Shown piece after piece: positions 8,329 through 16,174 of a DNA stretch of 64,000 nucleotides (positions are counted from its first letter, which is position 1; the number at the start of each line of letters is the position of its first letter). The notes under the pieces were generated by a model, which was given only the letters and a program-made list of their open reading frames with translations, had not been told where the DNA came from and did not search any database. Position numbers and translations under genes: made by a program. This stretch comes from Photobacterium angustum (GTDB lineage: Bacteria > Pseudomonadota > Gammaproteobacteria > Enterobacterales > Vibrionaceae): positions 1,302,001 to 1,366,000 of the forward strand of contig NZ_MSCJ01000003.1 in assembly GCF_002954615.1 (NCBI RefSeq), in the 5' to 3' direction.

Positions 8329-9426
8329 ATGAAAAGTAACCTACTTGCCCTAGCCCTTAGTGGTGCATTAGCACTCACTGCTGCGCCATATTCTTTTGCA
8401 GCTAACGACGCAACGGTTCAATCTTCTACCGATTACTCGCAATTCGTTACTAAGCGTCAAGTTGTCGATCAACTATTAAATGATGCAGTAACAGCGTTTA
8501 AATCTCCGGCTCGTGTTTCCCATGCAGGCTCTACCGCCAAAATGCCAAGCAATATGGAAATCGTAACCAACCGATTACTTGAAGCCTACCAATTAGAACC
8601 ATACCGTACCGACTTACTGATTTCTGCTGCTAATGCACAGATCTACAACAAGAATGCAGACCGAGCCATTTCACTTTTCCAACAAGCTCTTTCGGTTGCA
8701 CCTGATGATGTCGATTTACATGCCTACCTTGCTGTTTGGCAGCGTTTCAAAGGCAACCAAGCTGAATCTGACAAGCATATGGCAACATTAGCCAAATTAA
8801 ACCCGGGCAAAGCGGCTGATATTGAGCGTATTTTCACAACTGTTGATCGCATTGTGGCAACACCACTAAAAGAGAAAGCAGCGAAAGGCAAGTTAGACGA
8901 CAAAGGCGCAATCATCACCTTAGGTTATGCACTAAACCCAGATGGTTCGATGCATCCCATCTTAGTTGAACGTCTTGAAACAACCCTTGCGATGGCAAAA
9001 GCCAACCCTGATGCGTTAATCGTATTAACAGGTGGTGTGCCAATGAACCATAAAACCGAAGGTAAGCTAATGGCAGATTGGCTTATTGAAAAAGGCATTA
9101 GTAAAGATCGTATTATTGAAGAGAACTACGCCACCAGCACCGTGGATAATGCCCTATTCAGTAGCTATGCGTTAGCACGCCATCATATTAAACATGCCAC
9201 AATTATTAGCTCGGCAAGCCATGTTCGCCGTGGTCAAACCCTGTTTGAGATCGCAAGTTGGCAGACTGGCCCACAAAGCATCACTTTTGATACGGTAAGT
9301 TACCCAGACAAACCACTAAAAGAGTTAGTAACACCGAACGATGGTGAATTGTTAGGTATTTACCGTGATGCATTACGTACTTATGGTATGTGGAGTTACC
9401 GTTCATATCCGTTGGAGTCACGTTAA
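8329..9426 (+). CDS. exported YdcF/ElyC-family (DUF218) protein with helical repeat N-terminus
   Basis: 365 residues. A signal peptide (MKSNLLALALSGALALTAAP, cleavage near SFA-AND) is followed by a TPR-like helical region (about 75-160: ISAANAQIYNKNADRAISLFQQAL, then APDDVDLHAYLAVWQRFKGN) and a DUF218 domain (about 198-345: IITLGYALNPDGSMHPILVERL, LIVLTGGVP, ATSTVDNA, IISSASHVRRG). DUF218 proteins such as ElyC and SanA are linked to envelope integrity. A TTG lies one codon before the chosen ATG. It ends before a clear terminator. Confidence 0.85.
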   Translation: MKSNLLALALSGALALTAAPYSFAANDATVQSSTDYSQFVTKRQVVDQLLNDAVTAFKSPARVSHAGSTAKMPSNMEIVTNRLLEAYQLEPYRTDLLISAANAQIYNKNADRAISLFQQALSVAPDDVDLHAYLAVWQRFKGNQAESDKHMATLAKLNPGKAADIERIFTTVDRIVATPLKEKAAKGKLDDKGAIITLGYALNPDGSMHPILVERLETTLAMAKANPDALIVLTGGVPMNHKTEGKLMADWLIEKGISKDRIIEENYATSTVDNALFSSYALARHHIKHATIISSASHVRRGQTLFEIASWQTGPQSITFDTVSYPDKPLKELVTPNDGELLGIYRDALRTYGMWSYRSYPLESR

Positions 9427-9465
9427 GGTTTAAAACCCACTTTACTTGAGAAGAAAAGATAATAA

Positions 9466-9499
9466 AAAAGCGATGCCGTAGAGATACAGCATCGCTTTT
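9466..9499. terminator. bidirectional terminator
   Basis: An 11-bp stem (AAAAGCGATGC with GCATCGCTTTT) and a 12-base loop separate the DUF218 gene from the convergent small membrane-protein gene. Confidence 0.85.
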
Positions 9500-9508
9500 A
9501 TTTAAACC

Positions 9509-9724
9509 TTATACCTTACCTCGCTTTCTGTGTTTCAAGGCGGTATAAATCAGACTCACCAATGCCAATAATTGAAACAACCAAAACAGAGGAATAAAAC
9601 CAAACGATTCAATTAACACGCCATTGTCATCGACATAAGAACCTTCATAAGCGTATATAGCCAGACAACCCCACCCGATAAGACTTAAGAGGATAGTTAC
9701 TCTGTATCTACTGATTAACGTCAT
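9509..9724 (-). CDS. small two-helix membrane protein, DUF3955-like
   Basis: 71 residues with two predicted membrane helices (about 8-25 and 43-62) joined by a loop containing YVDDNGVLIESFGFIPL, the pattern of DUF3955. A basic C-terminus (KHRKRGKV) suggests a cytoplasmic tail. A GGAAGG ribosome site lies before the ATG. Function unknown. It is the last recognisable core-type gene before the accessory island. Confidence 0.65.
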   Translation of the reverse strand: MTLISRYRVTILLSLIGWGCLAIYAYEGSYVDDNGVLIESFGFIPLFWLFQLLALVSLIYTALKHRKRGKV

Positions 9725-9856
9725 CTGAGCCTTCCTTTAAATACTCACTTAAGCGAAACCCACTGTGGATTGTACATACCTTATCTAATCTACTTTAAAA
9801 AGTACGCTAACTCAGTACCGAAATAATCGCTTTGTGATCACACAGTTCATGGAGAT

Positions 9857-9875
9857 GGCTAACTCGTTTTTGGAC
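9857..9875 (+). repeat. island boundary motif, copy 1
   Basis: GGCTAACTCGTTTTTGGAC. Four related copies lie on the opposite strand at 11817-11835, 14057-14076, 15350-15370 and 16489-16509. The outermost two point inward and enclose the four island genes. Confidence 0.55.
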
Positions 9876-9945
9876 AAAAGTAAGTTAGTAGTTTTGCTTA
9901 TTTAGTAAAAGTCGGATTAGTTAGCGTATGGCAAAAATTAACTAA

Positions 9946-9961
9946 CAAAAAGCAAGACCTG
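9946..9961 (+). repeat. 16-bp inverted repeat, left arm
   Basis: CAAAAAGCAAGACCTG here is the exact reverse complement of 11669-11684. The two arms bracket the 10074-11558 gene. I recall the AAAAAGCAAGACCTG word as common in intergenic repeats of marine gamma-proteobacteria; that is memory, not a search. Confidence 0.65.
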
Positions 9962-10073
9962 CCCCCATTGGTTCACAAGCCAACGCATATTTCATTTAAA
10001 TATCATCCAATTACCAATCGTAGTAATATGCTATTCATCGAATAGTATGTTGGCCATATTGCAGGATATAATA

Positions 10074-11558
10074 ATGAACCAAAGAATTGAAAACGATACT
10101 TTCTCGGGAGGTGAAACGACTCACCTGAATGCAACTGTTGGTAATAATGGCAGCTTTGCTCCGGAAGGAGAAGCTCGTTCAAATACAGATTATGCTCTTG
10201 GTTTTTCAAGCGCCGCACTCGAACTGATTAGATCAGCGAAAGAATCTTCTGAGTTTAGAACTCACCTCGACTTTTTGGTTTATCCTATTTGTTTCAACAT
10301 GAGACATGCTGTGGAATTACGGCTGAAAAAATGGTGGAAAGACTTAGGAATGTTAGCCTCAAAAAGAGAGGTTAAGCTAAAACAGCATAGAGACGCCAAA
10401 GTTGCAAAAGATCGTTCATTAAGAGGAAAGCTAGACCCCTTTCCTACAATAGATGAGGCATCCACACACGATCTATCTAAACTGTGGAATCTGGTAACCG
10501 AATATGCATCAGTAATAGACTCGCGTTTCAGCAAGCTCATTCCATTGTTAGACCCTTACATCCAAGATATTGCCGATATTGATCCTACAGGCCAAACTTT
10601 CAGATACCCAGCCAGCAACGATAGCCAAGTTCACTTAGCTGAAACACCGCTTATTAACATCAGAATACTTGAACTCAGATTTACTATGTTGTTTAAGCTT
10701 TTTGATTTTCAGGATCAAATAACTCAGGAAATGAAATATGAGTACTCTTGGGTTGACACACCAAATCAACTTTCATACCACGATCTACAATCAATATCGT
10801 TGGTGTTGGCTGAGTATGAAGATAAAGAAGGTGAACCAATAGCAGCACAAGCAAAAGAAGTAGTTAGAGATAAATATGGATTATCAGGCGGCATATATAG
10901 CAAAACGATTTCCGCTATCAAATGCAATCACTACTTAAACCATAGTCTCAATATGATTAATGAACCAAAGCATCTAAGTGCGGAAGCTATCGGCGTTATA
11001 TTTGAAGTATATTTTGACTATAAACCTGTAGATGAATATCGAACGGACTATAAACGAGCTGAAACCAAAACTGAAATCAGAGTATATAAACCCGACTTCG
11101 ATAAAATGAAACATGAGATACAAAAACGAGCTGAATTAAGAGAGAAACTCTTTGGGTATTTAACTAGAGAACAAATCGCTGAGTCTACAGCACTACTTGA
11201 GTGTTACTCAGAGTCAAAATATATGGAGATTTATGACCGGTTAGTTGAAGAACATATCACTTACGTAAATAAAATGGATGAGGAAGAACTCAAAGCTTAT
11301 ATATCCAAACATTTCTTTGGTTCTATGATTCTAGAAAAACTATCTTTGATGCTACTCCAAATGAACTGTATAGATGTAATACAACCTCATATCGAAGAAT
11401 ATAGGTTAACCGATATCAGTTGGTATAAAAGCTTTCAGGGCCGGGCATTCAACCGGTGCTATGATGAGTTCCATCATTTCGAATGCTCAATCGAACAGTT
11501 TCAAACTGAAGTAATTAGCGTTTTATCTCAAGTAAAATCAGAAAGATTAGGCGATTAA
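10074..11558 (+). CDS. hypothetical protein, helical, HEPN-like N-terminal region
   Basis: 494 residues, acidic to neutral and mostly alpha-helical, no signal peptide or membrane segment. Residues about 65-180 contain FNMRHAVELRLKKWW and later STHDLSKLWNLV, a pairing (RHAxELxLK, then HDLxxLW) that I associate with HEPN-like helical proteins; the canonical R-x4-H catalytic motif is not obvious. The C-terminal two thirds match no family I know. I use ATG 10074 because AGGA lies about 8 bases upstream; the frame is open to 10047. It is enclosed by a 16-bp inverted repeat. Confidence 0.7.
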   Translation: MNQRIENDTFSGGETTHLNATVGNNGSFAPEGEARSNTDYALGFSSAALELIRSAKESSEFRTHLDFLVYPICFNMRHAVELRLKKWWKDLGMLASKREVKLKQHRDAKVAKDRSLRGKLDPFPTIDEASTHDLSKLWNLVTEYASVIDSRFSKLIPLLDPYIQDIADIDPTGQTFRYPASNDSQVHLAETPLINIRILELRFTMLFKLFDFQDQITQEMKYEYSWVDTPNQLSYHDLQSISLVLAEYEDKEGEPIAAQAKEVVRDKYGLSGGIYSKTISAIKCNHYLNHSLNMINEPKHLSAEAIGVIFEVYFDYKPVDEYRTDYKRAETKTEIRVYKPDFDKMKHEIQKRAELREKLFGYLTREQIAESTALLECYSESKYMEIYDRLVEEHITYVNKMDEEELKAYISKHFFGSMILEKLSLMLLQMNCIDVIQPHIEEYRLTDISWYKSFQGRAFNRCYDEFHHFECSIEQFQTEVISVLSQVKSERLGD

Positions 11559-11668
11559 TTAGTTAAAGAAAGCTACTCACCCGAGTGACTTTTTGCTGCT
11601 CTCTACTAGATAAGTTGTTCTATAAACTTATCTAGTGGAGTTGTGAGCTGGTCGCCCTAAATCAGGTT

Positions 11669-11684
11669 CAGGTCTTGCTTTTTG
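11669..11684 (-). repeat. 16-bp inverted repeat, right arm
   Basis: CAGGTCTTGCTTTTTG, the exact reverse complement of 9946-9961. Matching stops immediately inside and outside the 16 bases. Confidence 0.65.
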
Positions 11685-11816
11685 CCTGTCATTAGTACAA
11701 ATATTACAAAACTCTCGAATTCAAACCCAAGTAAGAAGCGGTGCTGACATGACGTTTTGGGGCAAAGGTGTGTTACAACTCATCACAGAGTCAGCACAGC
11801 TCTACTGACTCGTTGA

Positions 11817-11835
11817 TGGACATTTTCGAGTTAGC
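11817..11835 (-). repeat. island boundary motif, copy 2
   Basis: On the minus strand reads GCTAACTCGAAAATGTCCA, lying about 95 bases after the stop of the HEPN protein gene. Confidence 0.45.
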
Positions 11836-11931
11836 GTTTAATCTAATTGATCCTTTCACGGATTAACTCAGATAAGCAAAACTTCAACCCAAAGCGACTA
11901 CATATTCGCCATGGTCATTGTTATACGCAAT

Positions 11932-13539
11932 TTACCAATCTTTGAAATCTTGCCTATTCATGCTCTGTGATAATATTATCGAATTGTCATCTATTTCTCT
12001 TGTCCCTTCATGCCGTACCATCAACGTGAAAGAAAAGATCGCAGATCTAGTGATTTGCAGCATGTGTTCGAGAGAATTGATAAAATCGGATTCTTTAATA
12101 AAAGCCATATCATCGACAAAACAGTAAGAGTTATATAAATCATTTGGTTTGTCTCCTTTATGGACTACAACGAACTTGTGTTCCAAATCGTTGCGCCATG
12201 CTTTGAAGAACGCCCACTCACCGTCTTTACGATCGTTTAGATCGCTAGCAATACTATACAATGCCAATAGTCCAGGGGATCTTACTGCTTCAAACTTCTC
12301 TCGTCTTTTATCACGGTCAAGCTGCCAAAAGCTTTGAAATGAGACATTTCTATTTGATGGATACAAATCAAACAATTCGCATACAGCAACTCCAATTTTA
12401 TCAAGAATACCAAAGCACAATCTAAATGATGTCCTGAGCTTTTCTACGTCCACACCCAGCAGTTCATCATTAAATAATTCGGAAAAGCAAGACTCATGCA
12501 GTAAGTCTTCGTTTTGTTCTTGAGTTAAATAGTCATAATAAAGTTTTCTTGCAAAAGAAAATTCAGACTTTAACCGATTCAAAACCATTTCCATTGGAAC
12601 TATAAAGTCCCCAGTTACTCCGCTCAAATTCGGTATTGTTAAGTCATCCCTTGCGCTTCCAGCACAATGACAATACAAACCGTGTTCAGAAAGAGACAAA
12701 TGATTTTCAAGACAGTACTTTCTATAATCGCTAAGTTCATTAAACTCAGCTTCTGTTTCATGACTATCTTCATTATTTCTAGTGATATTCTCTTTTAAAC
12801 AAAGCTCATCAATTTTCTTTTGGTGATATTGCGCCAAATCAAGATAATAGTTAGCCCAACTGTCAGGAATTTCGGCTCCTTTACTTGCTTCCCTATACCC
12901 TGACACAATCTGATCAAGCATTTGTAATGAATGGCTCGATGTAATGGTGTTTAACATCAATAATGTTTCGCTACGATTTACCCATGCTTGAGTACACTGA
13001 TAATTTAGACTTAATGCTTTATCATATAATCTAAGAGCTTCGACAAGGCGGAATTGACGCTTTAGCGAGTTCGCTAAATTGACAATTAGCTCATAAGGAG
13101 ATTCATTCTTAGTAGTAACTGTTGCTTTTAGCGCTTTCCAGTACAAATGCTTTAGCTGGACAAGCTCTTCTATAGTATCAAATGTATGATTAAACGAGTT
13201 TGGTTCAGAGATCATACTCGACTTGGCATTTGCAAAGTTATAATAGAAATCACTATCTGGTATTAGCTCTAACATTTTCGATTGATGATCGTTCATTAGC
13301 TTGTAACCAATAGTCACTATCTCAATGTCAGCTTTCATTGACCCAATATCAATGAAAGAGCCAGCCATATTAAAAAGCTTTAAATAATACTCAGTATTAT
13401 CATTACCATTCGAGGCTTCGATGGTTTTAAGTAATTCTAGAGCTTTAGTAAAAGCCATGGAAAAGTCACCGACATCAAGCAAAGCATAAATAGCTCGATG
13501 CTTTTCTACAAATAGATCTCCTACCATCAAATATCCCAT
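11932..13539 (-). CDS. LA2681-like HEPN domain protein with TPR-like N-terminus
   Basis: 535 residues. Residues about 10-240 are helical and TPR-like (ALRLYDKALSLNYQCTQAWVNRSETLLML). A CHC cluster lies at 290-292. The C-terminal part (about 315-520) resembles the LA2681-type HEPN domain, with AWRNDLEHKF at 447-456 giving the HEPN signature R449-x4-H454, the catalytic motif of HEPN ribonucleases. HEPN proteins are frequent in toxin-antitoxin and anti-phage systems; a defence role here is inferred from family and location. The start is uncertain: ATG 13539, or ATG 13527 preceded by GGGA. Confidence 0.75.
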   Translation of the reverse strand: MGYLMVGDLFVEKHRAIYALLDVGDFSMAFTKALELLKTIEASNGNDNTEYYLKLFNMAGSFIDIGSMKADIEIVTIGYKLMNDHQSKMLELIPDSDFYYNFANAKSSMISEPNSFNHTFDTIEELVQLKHLYWKALKATVTTKNESPYELIVNLANSLKRQFRLVEALRLYDKALSLNYQCTQAWVNRSETLLMLNTITSSHSLQMLDQIVSGYREASKGAEIPDSWANYYLDLAQYHQKKIDELCLKENITRNNEDSHETEAEFNELSDYRKYCLENHLSLSEHGLYCHCAGSARDDLTIPNLSGVTGDFIVPMEMVLNRLKSEFSFARKLYYDYLTQEQNEDLLHESCFSELFNDELLGVDVEKLRTSFRLCFGILDKIGVAVCELFDLYPSNRNVSFQSFWQLDRDKRREKFEAVRSPGLLALYSIASDLNDRKDGEWAFFKAWRNDLEHKFVVVHKGDKPNDLYNSYCFVDDMAFIKESDFINSLEHMLQITRSAIFSFTLMVRHEGTREIDDNSIILSQSMNRQDFKDW

Positions 13540-14050
13540 TTTTATTTGTAATAAGAATTGCGTATTACGCCCGAGTAATAGGCTGTAAAGAAACTGCTGG
13601 CTTATGTATACGCTTGTTAAACTTTTAATTTTTTAGTAACGTTTCAACTATCTCAACGCCCAGTTAGATAGCTTTTTTGTCGATATTTTCAGCGGTTGAA
13701 TGCACCTGTGCATTTCGAATTATTCTCAGTTCTGTAAGTTGTTGGCTTCTGTCTTCATTTTCTATTTTCAACCTCTAATTTGTGAGGCTAACAATTTATT
13801 AGACTAAGATCGTTATAATACACTCCAGCTTCCAACCATTTTGGCCAATATACTAGTGGAAATAACTATTAATCAATTAATTACATATTTTAATGATAGT
13901 TTTTGAGGCGTTACGCTGCAGCGAAAACAATAATATCCAATCGAGCCAAGTCTTATTTTTCGTCATCCATTAATTTTGTATCTTATAACTGACAGATTGA
14001 CTGGAAATGAAGGTTAGATCTGTAACATTCAGGAGCATTGTTTAGCTAGC

Positions 14051-14145
14051 TTGAATGTGGAAAAAACGTGTTAGGCAAATTGCTTATTTAGGCTGGTAGT
14101 ATTAAGAAAAGTAAGGGTAACGCCCTGTTAAGGTGTGAGCAACGC
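14051..14145. repeat. 95-bp island repeat, copy A
   Basis: From TTGAATGT to GCAACGC. Copy B at 15344-15437 has the same order of words: GTTAGGCAA, TTGCTTATTTAGGCT, GTAGTAT, AAAAGTAAGG, GCCCTGTTAA, GAGCAACGC. The copies diverge most in the first 20 bases. Confidence 0.8.
14057..14076 (-). repeat. island boundary motif, copy 3
   Basis: On the minus strand reads GCCTAACACGTTTTTTCCAC; it forms the end of the 95-bp repeat, copy A. Confidence 0.5.
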
Positions 14146-14230
14146 AATTCCGAAGCGCCTGTATACCACCTTAAACACTAAACGCAACGCATAGCAAAAA
14201 TGCCAAGCGTTGCGAATCACTCTTAAACAG
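14118..14230 (-). other. attC-like recombination site
   Basis: On the minus strand, CTGTTTAAGAGTGATTCGCAACGC pairs across an internal loop with GCGTTGCTCACACCTTAACAG followed by GGCGTTA. The imperfect pairing with unpaired extra bases on one arm, the GCAACGC/GCGTTGC boxes and TTGGCATTTT after the first box are the marks of vibrio-type attC sites. It ends 4 bases from the stop of the minus-strand gene at 14235, as in an integron cassette. No integrase gene is in the window. Confidence 0.7.
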
Positions 14231-14234
14231 ATTT

Positions 14235-15131
14235 TTAGCCTTTATGTCTTCGATACAAAATGTTCATCTCATGCCATACACTACGATAATTTTTTAGTTG
14301 AGTTTTCGTAGTAGCCCAACTTGCACCAACGATCTGATCTAGCAAAACACCTGAAGTCGCACCTGAATGGAAAGCTAGCGCTTGTTCATACTCGTTAGCT
14401 GTTGATAAGAACTTTTTACACTTTATCACATCCACTTGAGCAAGAAAGGTACCTATCTGGTCTGTATCTGGAGCAACTTTATATGGAACATTAAACCATA
14501 AGTCATTTACTAATTTGGACAATGCCTCGTTCGCAAGCTCGACATTTTCTTTAGCGCCGGGAGTAGAAAATAAGATGGTGTCATATTTAGATAGGAATGT
14601 GTGGCAATTAATACTCGAAGCAATCATGGATTCCCTAGCCAAAAGAAATTTATCTAAATTACTACGTTGATAATATACTAAGAACTCGGCCTCTTCTTTT
14701 GTACAACCACTTCGTATTTTTTCAACCGCAGATACTAGAGCTCTCGCATAAATGACGCATGTAGACACGTTTCTAGATGCTTCGGAGTAAAATCCAATAC
14801 AATCAGAAGAAGCTTGTACCTTTAAGTTAGCCCTCATCTGATCTTTCCAGTTTGCCGACGCAGTGGCGTAAGCAACTATAAAACCGATGATAGTGATCAA
14901 CGAACTTAGAACGGCTGCTTTAGTTGTTTCACTTGCCAACATCAGATAAACAAAAAGATCTTGGAATGAGATTGGAGTTGTACCCAGTATCGCCTCACTA
15001 TTGAAATAAAGAAGAAGACTCAGCACGAATACTCCCCACACAGTCCCTAATGCATATCGATAAAAAAGTCTCGACACAATTAAAAAGTATATAAATGGGA
15101 CTGTTACAACAGGATGTAGCTTAAATAACAT
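14235..15131 (-). CDS. hypothetical membrane protein, putative integron cassette gene
   Basis: 298 residues. Three hydrophobic segments (about 10-24, 29-46 and 60-85) form an N-terminal membrane module; the remaining 200 residues (from ASANWKDQMRANLK) are helical, Cys-containing and probably cytoplasmic. No family recognised. The layout (short membrane module plus soluble helical domain) is seen in some abortive-infection effectors, but nothing here proves it. The stop lies 4 bases from an attC-like site and the 5' leader begins at the preceding attC-like site, so the gene looks like one cassette. Ribosome site weak. Confidence 0.65.
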   Translation of the reverse strand: MLFKLHPVVTVPFIYFLIVSRLFYRYALGTVWGVFVLSLLLYFNSEAILGTTPISFQDLFVYLMLASETTKAAVLSSLITIIGFIVAYATASANWKDQMRANLKVQASSDCIGFYSEASRNVSTCVIYARALVSAVEKIRSGCTKEEAEFLVYYQRSNLDKFLLARESMIASSINCHTFLSKYDTILFSTPGAKENVELANEALSKLVNDLWFNVPYKVAPDTDQIGTFLAQVDVIKCKKFLSTANEYEQALAFHSGATSGVLLDQIVGASWATTKTQLKNYRSVWHEMNILYRRHKG

Positions 15132-15343
15132 ACAACTTACTCATTTAGAACAATCTAAAATAAAGGCTTACAGCTTACTTAGTAAGCATTCTTATTTTAA
15201 TGCCCCTAAGGCCCTACGATCATAATCTATTTAACTCATAAATATCATGAGCTTGTTTGTATTTTTTGTTTAAAATTGTTTATTGATAACGTAAATGGTA
15301 ATAAGGGAGGGAACATAGCTGCGTCAGCGTAGATCTGGCTGAT

Positions 15344-15437
15344 TTGAATGTAAACAAATTCGAGTTAGGCAATTTGCTTATTTAGGCTAGTAGTATAAAA
15401 AAGTAAGGTTAATGCCCTGTTAAAGGGTGAGCAACGC
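15344..15437. repeat. 94-bp island repeat, copy B
   Basis: Same word order as copy A at 14051-14145 (see there). Ends inside the attC-like palindrome. Confidence 0.8.
15350..15370 (-). repeat. island boundary motif, copy 4
   Basis: On the minus strand reads GCCTAACTCG followed by AATTTGTTTAC; part of the 94-bp repeat. Confidence 0.5.
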
Positions 15438-15477
15438 ATAGTGAAAATGCCATGCGTTGCGAATCCCTATTGAACTG
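15410..15477 (-). other. compact attC-like recombination site
   Basis: 68 bases. On the minus strand CAGTTCAATAGGGATTCGCAACGCAT pairs with ATGCGTTGCTCACCCTTTAACAG around a loop containing GGCATTTTCACT; two extra bases (the TT/TC before GCAACGC) stay unpaired. The site ends 4 bases after the stop of the 15482-16174 gene. Form and position match a short attC site. Confidence 0.72.
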
Positions 15478-15481
15478 TTTA

Positions 15482-16174
15482 TTATGAAGATTTTTCATTG
15501 CTCGCACCATAATAGACAGAAATAATATTACTGTTTGGAATTACCATAGCGCTTGAATTGTCACCCTTGTCTTTAAGTAAGAATGTATGGTTTGTTGTTC
15601 TAAGCAATAATACATATGGTTTCTTAGCATCCAGCTCTTTTAACTTATCCCTAACCTCAAATCTTACAGATTCAACTTGACCTGTTTTAACATCTAAGTA
15701 GTTTAAGTTAGCAACTTGCCATGCCGTAGGTATGCTTAAGAGACAAAAATATATTGGTGCACTTGAGATTGCCTTTTTAATTTTCTCAGGGTAGCTATCC
15801 AGAGCAATTTTATACATCTTTAACTTCTCAGCTTTAGTAACTAATTTTTCTTTCCCTTCTTTAGATAAATTTTCAATATTTCCAGCACAATCGATCTCAT
15901 CTATAAGATCACTAATCCTTTTGGCATGACTTTTCTGTTGGCACAAAAACCAGAAAAATTGCATATAGCTTACTGGAATAATGAGTAGTAGAAATAGAAA
16001 CAAATCTCCCTCCCTAACAATAGAAAGAACAAAATCTTCAAAGGTAAAGTAATCCGTTGCTTTGATATTGAAATAGTTGAGGAATTTACTAGAACTAAAA
16101 TAGCCTAGGATTGAGATGTAGATAAACCCAAACGTAAGCAATAACGTAGGGTTCTCTTTAAGAGATTTCTTCAC
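15482..16174 (-). CDS. hypothetical membrane protein, putative integron cassette gene
   Basis: 230 residues with a GTG start (MKKSLKEN). Hydrophobic segments at about 11-27, 55-77 and 137-155, with a charged helical loop between the second and third, and a soluble C-terminal domain (about 160-230) containing KKPYVLLLRTTNHTFLLKD. No family recognised. It is followed after 4 bases by an attC-like site. Ribosome site weak. Confidence 0.62.
   Translation of the reverse strand: MKKSLKENPTLLLTFGFIYISILGYFSSSKFLNYFNIKATDYFTFEDFVLSIVREGDLFLFLLLIIPVSYMQFFWFLCQQKSHAKRISDLIDEIDCAGNIENLSKEGKEKLVTKAEKLKMYKIALDSYPEKIKKAISSAPIYFCLLSIPTAWQVANLNYLDVKTGQVESVRFEVRDKLKELDAKKPYVLLLRTTNHTFLLKDKGDNSSAMVIPNSNIISVYYGASNEKSS

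Larger units (their letters stand above)
9725..10073. other. left edge of the accessory island, repeat-bearing gap
   Basis: This gap holds TTGTGATCAC (9832-9841), a copy of the island boundary motif (9857-9875), GTTAG..TTTGCTTATTTAG (9884-9905) that recurs at 14070 and 15364, and one arm of a 16-bp inverted repeat (9946-9961). I see no gene in it. Confidence 0.6.
11559..11931. other. non-coding gap with repeats inside the island
   Basis: Between two convergent genes. It contains the right arm of the 16-bp inverted repeat (11669-11684), a boundary-motif copy (11817-11835) and ATAAGCAAAACT near 11873, an inverted form of the AGTTTTGCTTAT word at 9890. No gene seen. Confidence 0.55.
13540..14234. 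other. long non-coding stretch inside the island
   Basis: 695 bases between two minus-strand genes. The right part (14051-14230) is a long repeat plus an attC-like site. The left part contains a small palindrome AATGCACCTGTGCATT near 13696-13711 and is otherwise featureless and AT-rich. A 570-base leader before the HEPN gene is unusually long. Confidence 0.55.
15132..15481. other. cassette leader and attC-like site
   Basis: 350 bases between two minus-strand genes. It holds the 95-bp repeat copy B and an attC-like site at its right side. The left part (15132-15343) is AT-rich with no gene seen. Confidence 0.55.

Noticed and set aside
10280..10540. Minus-strand frame inside the 10074-11558 gene, possible antitoxin
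   Set aside because: Fully inside a longer frame with better start and composition; no ribosome site.
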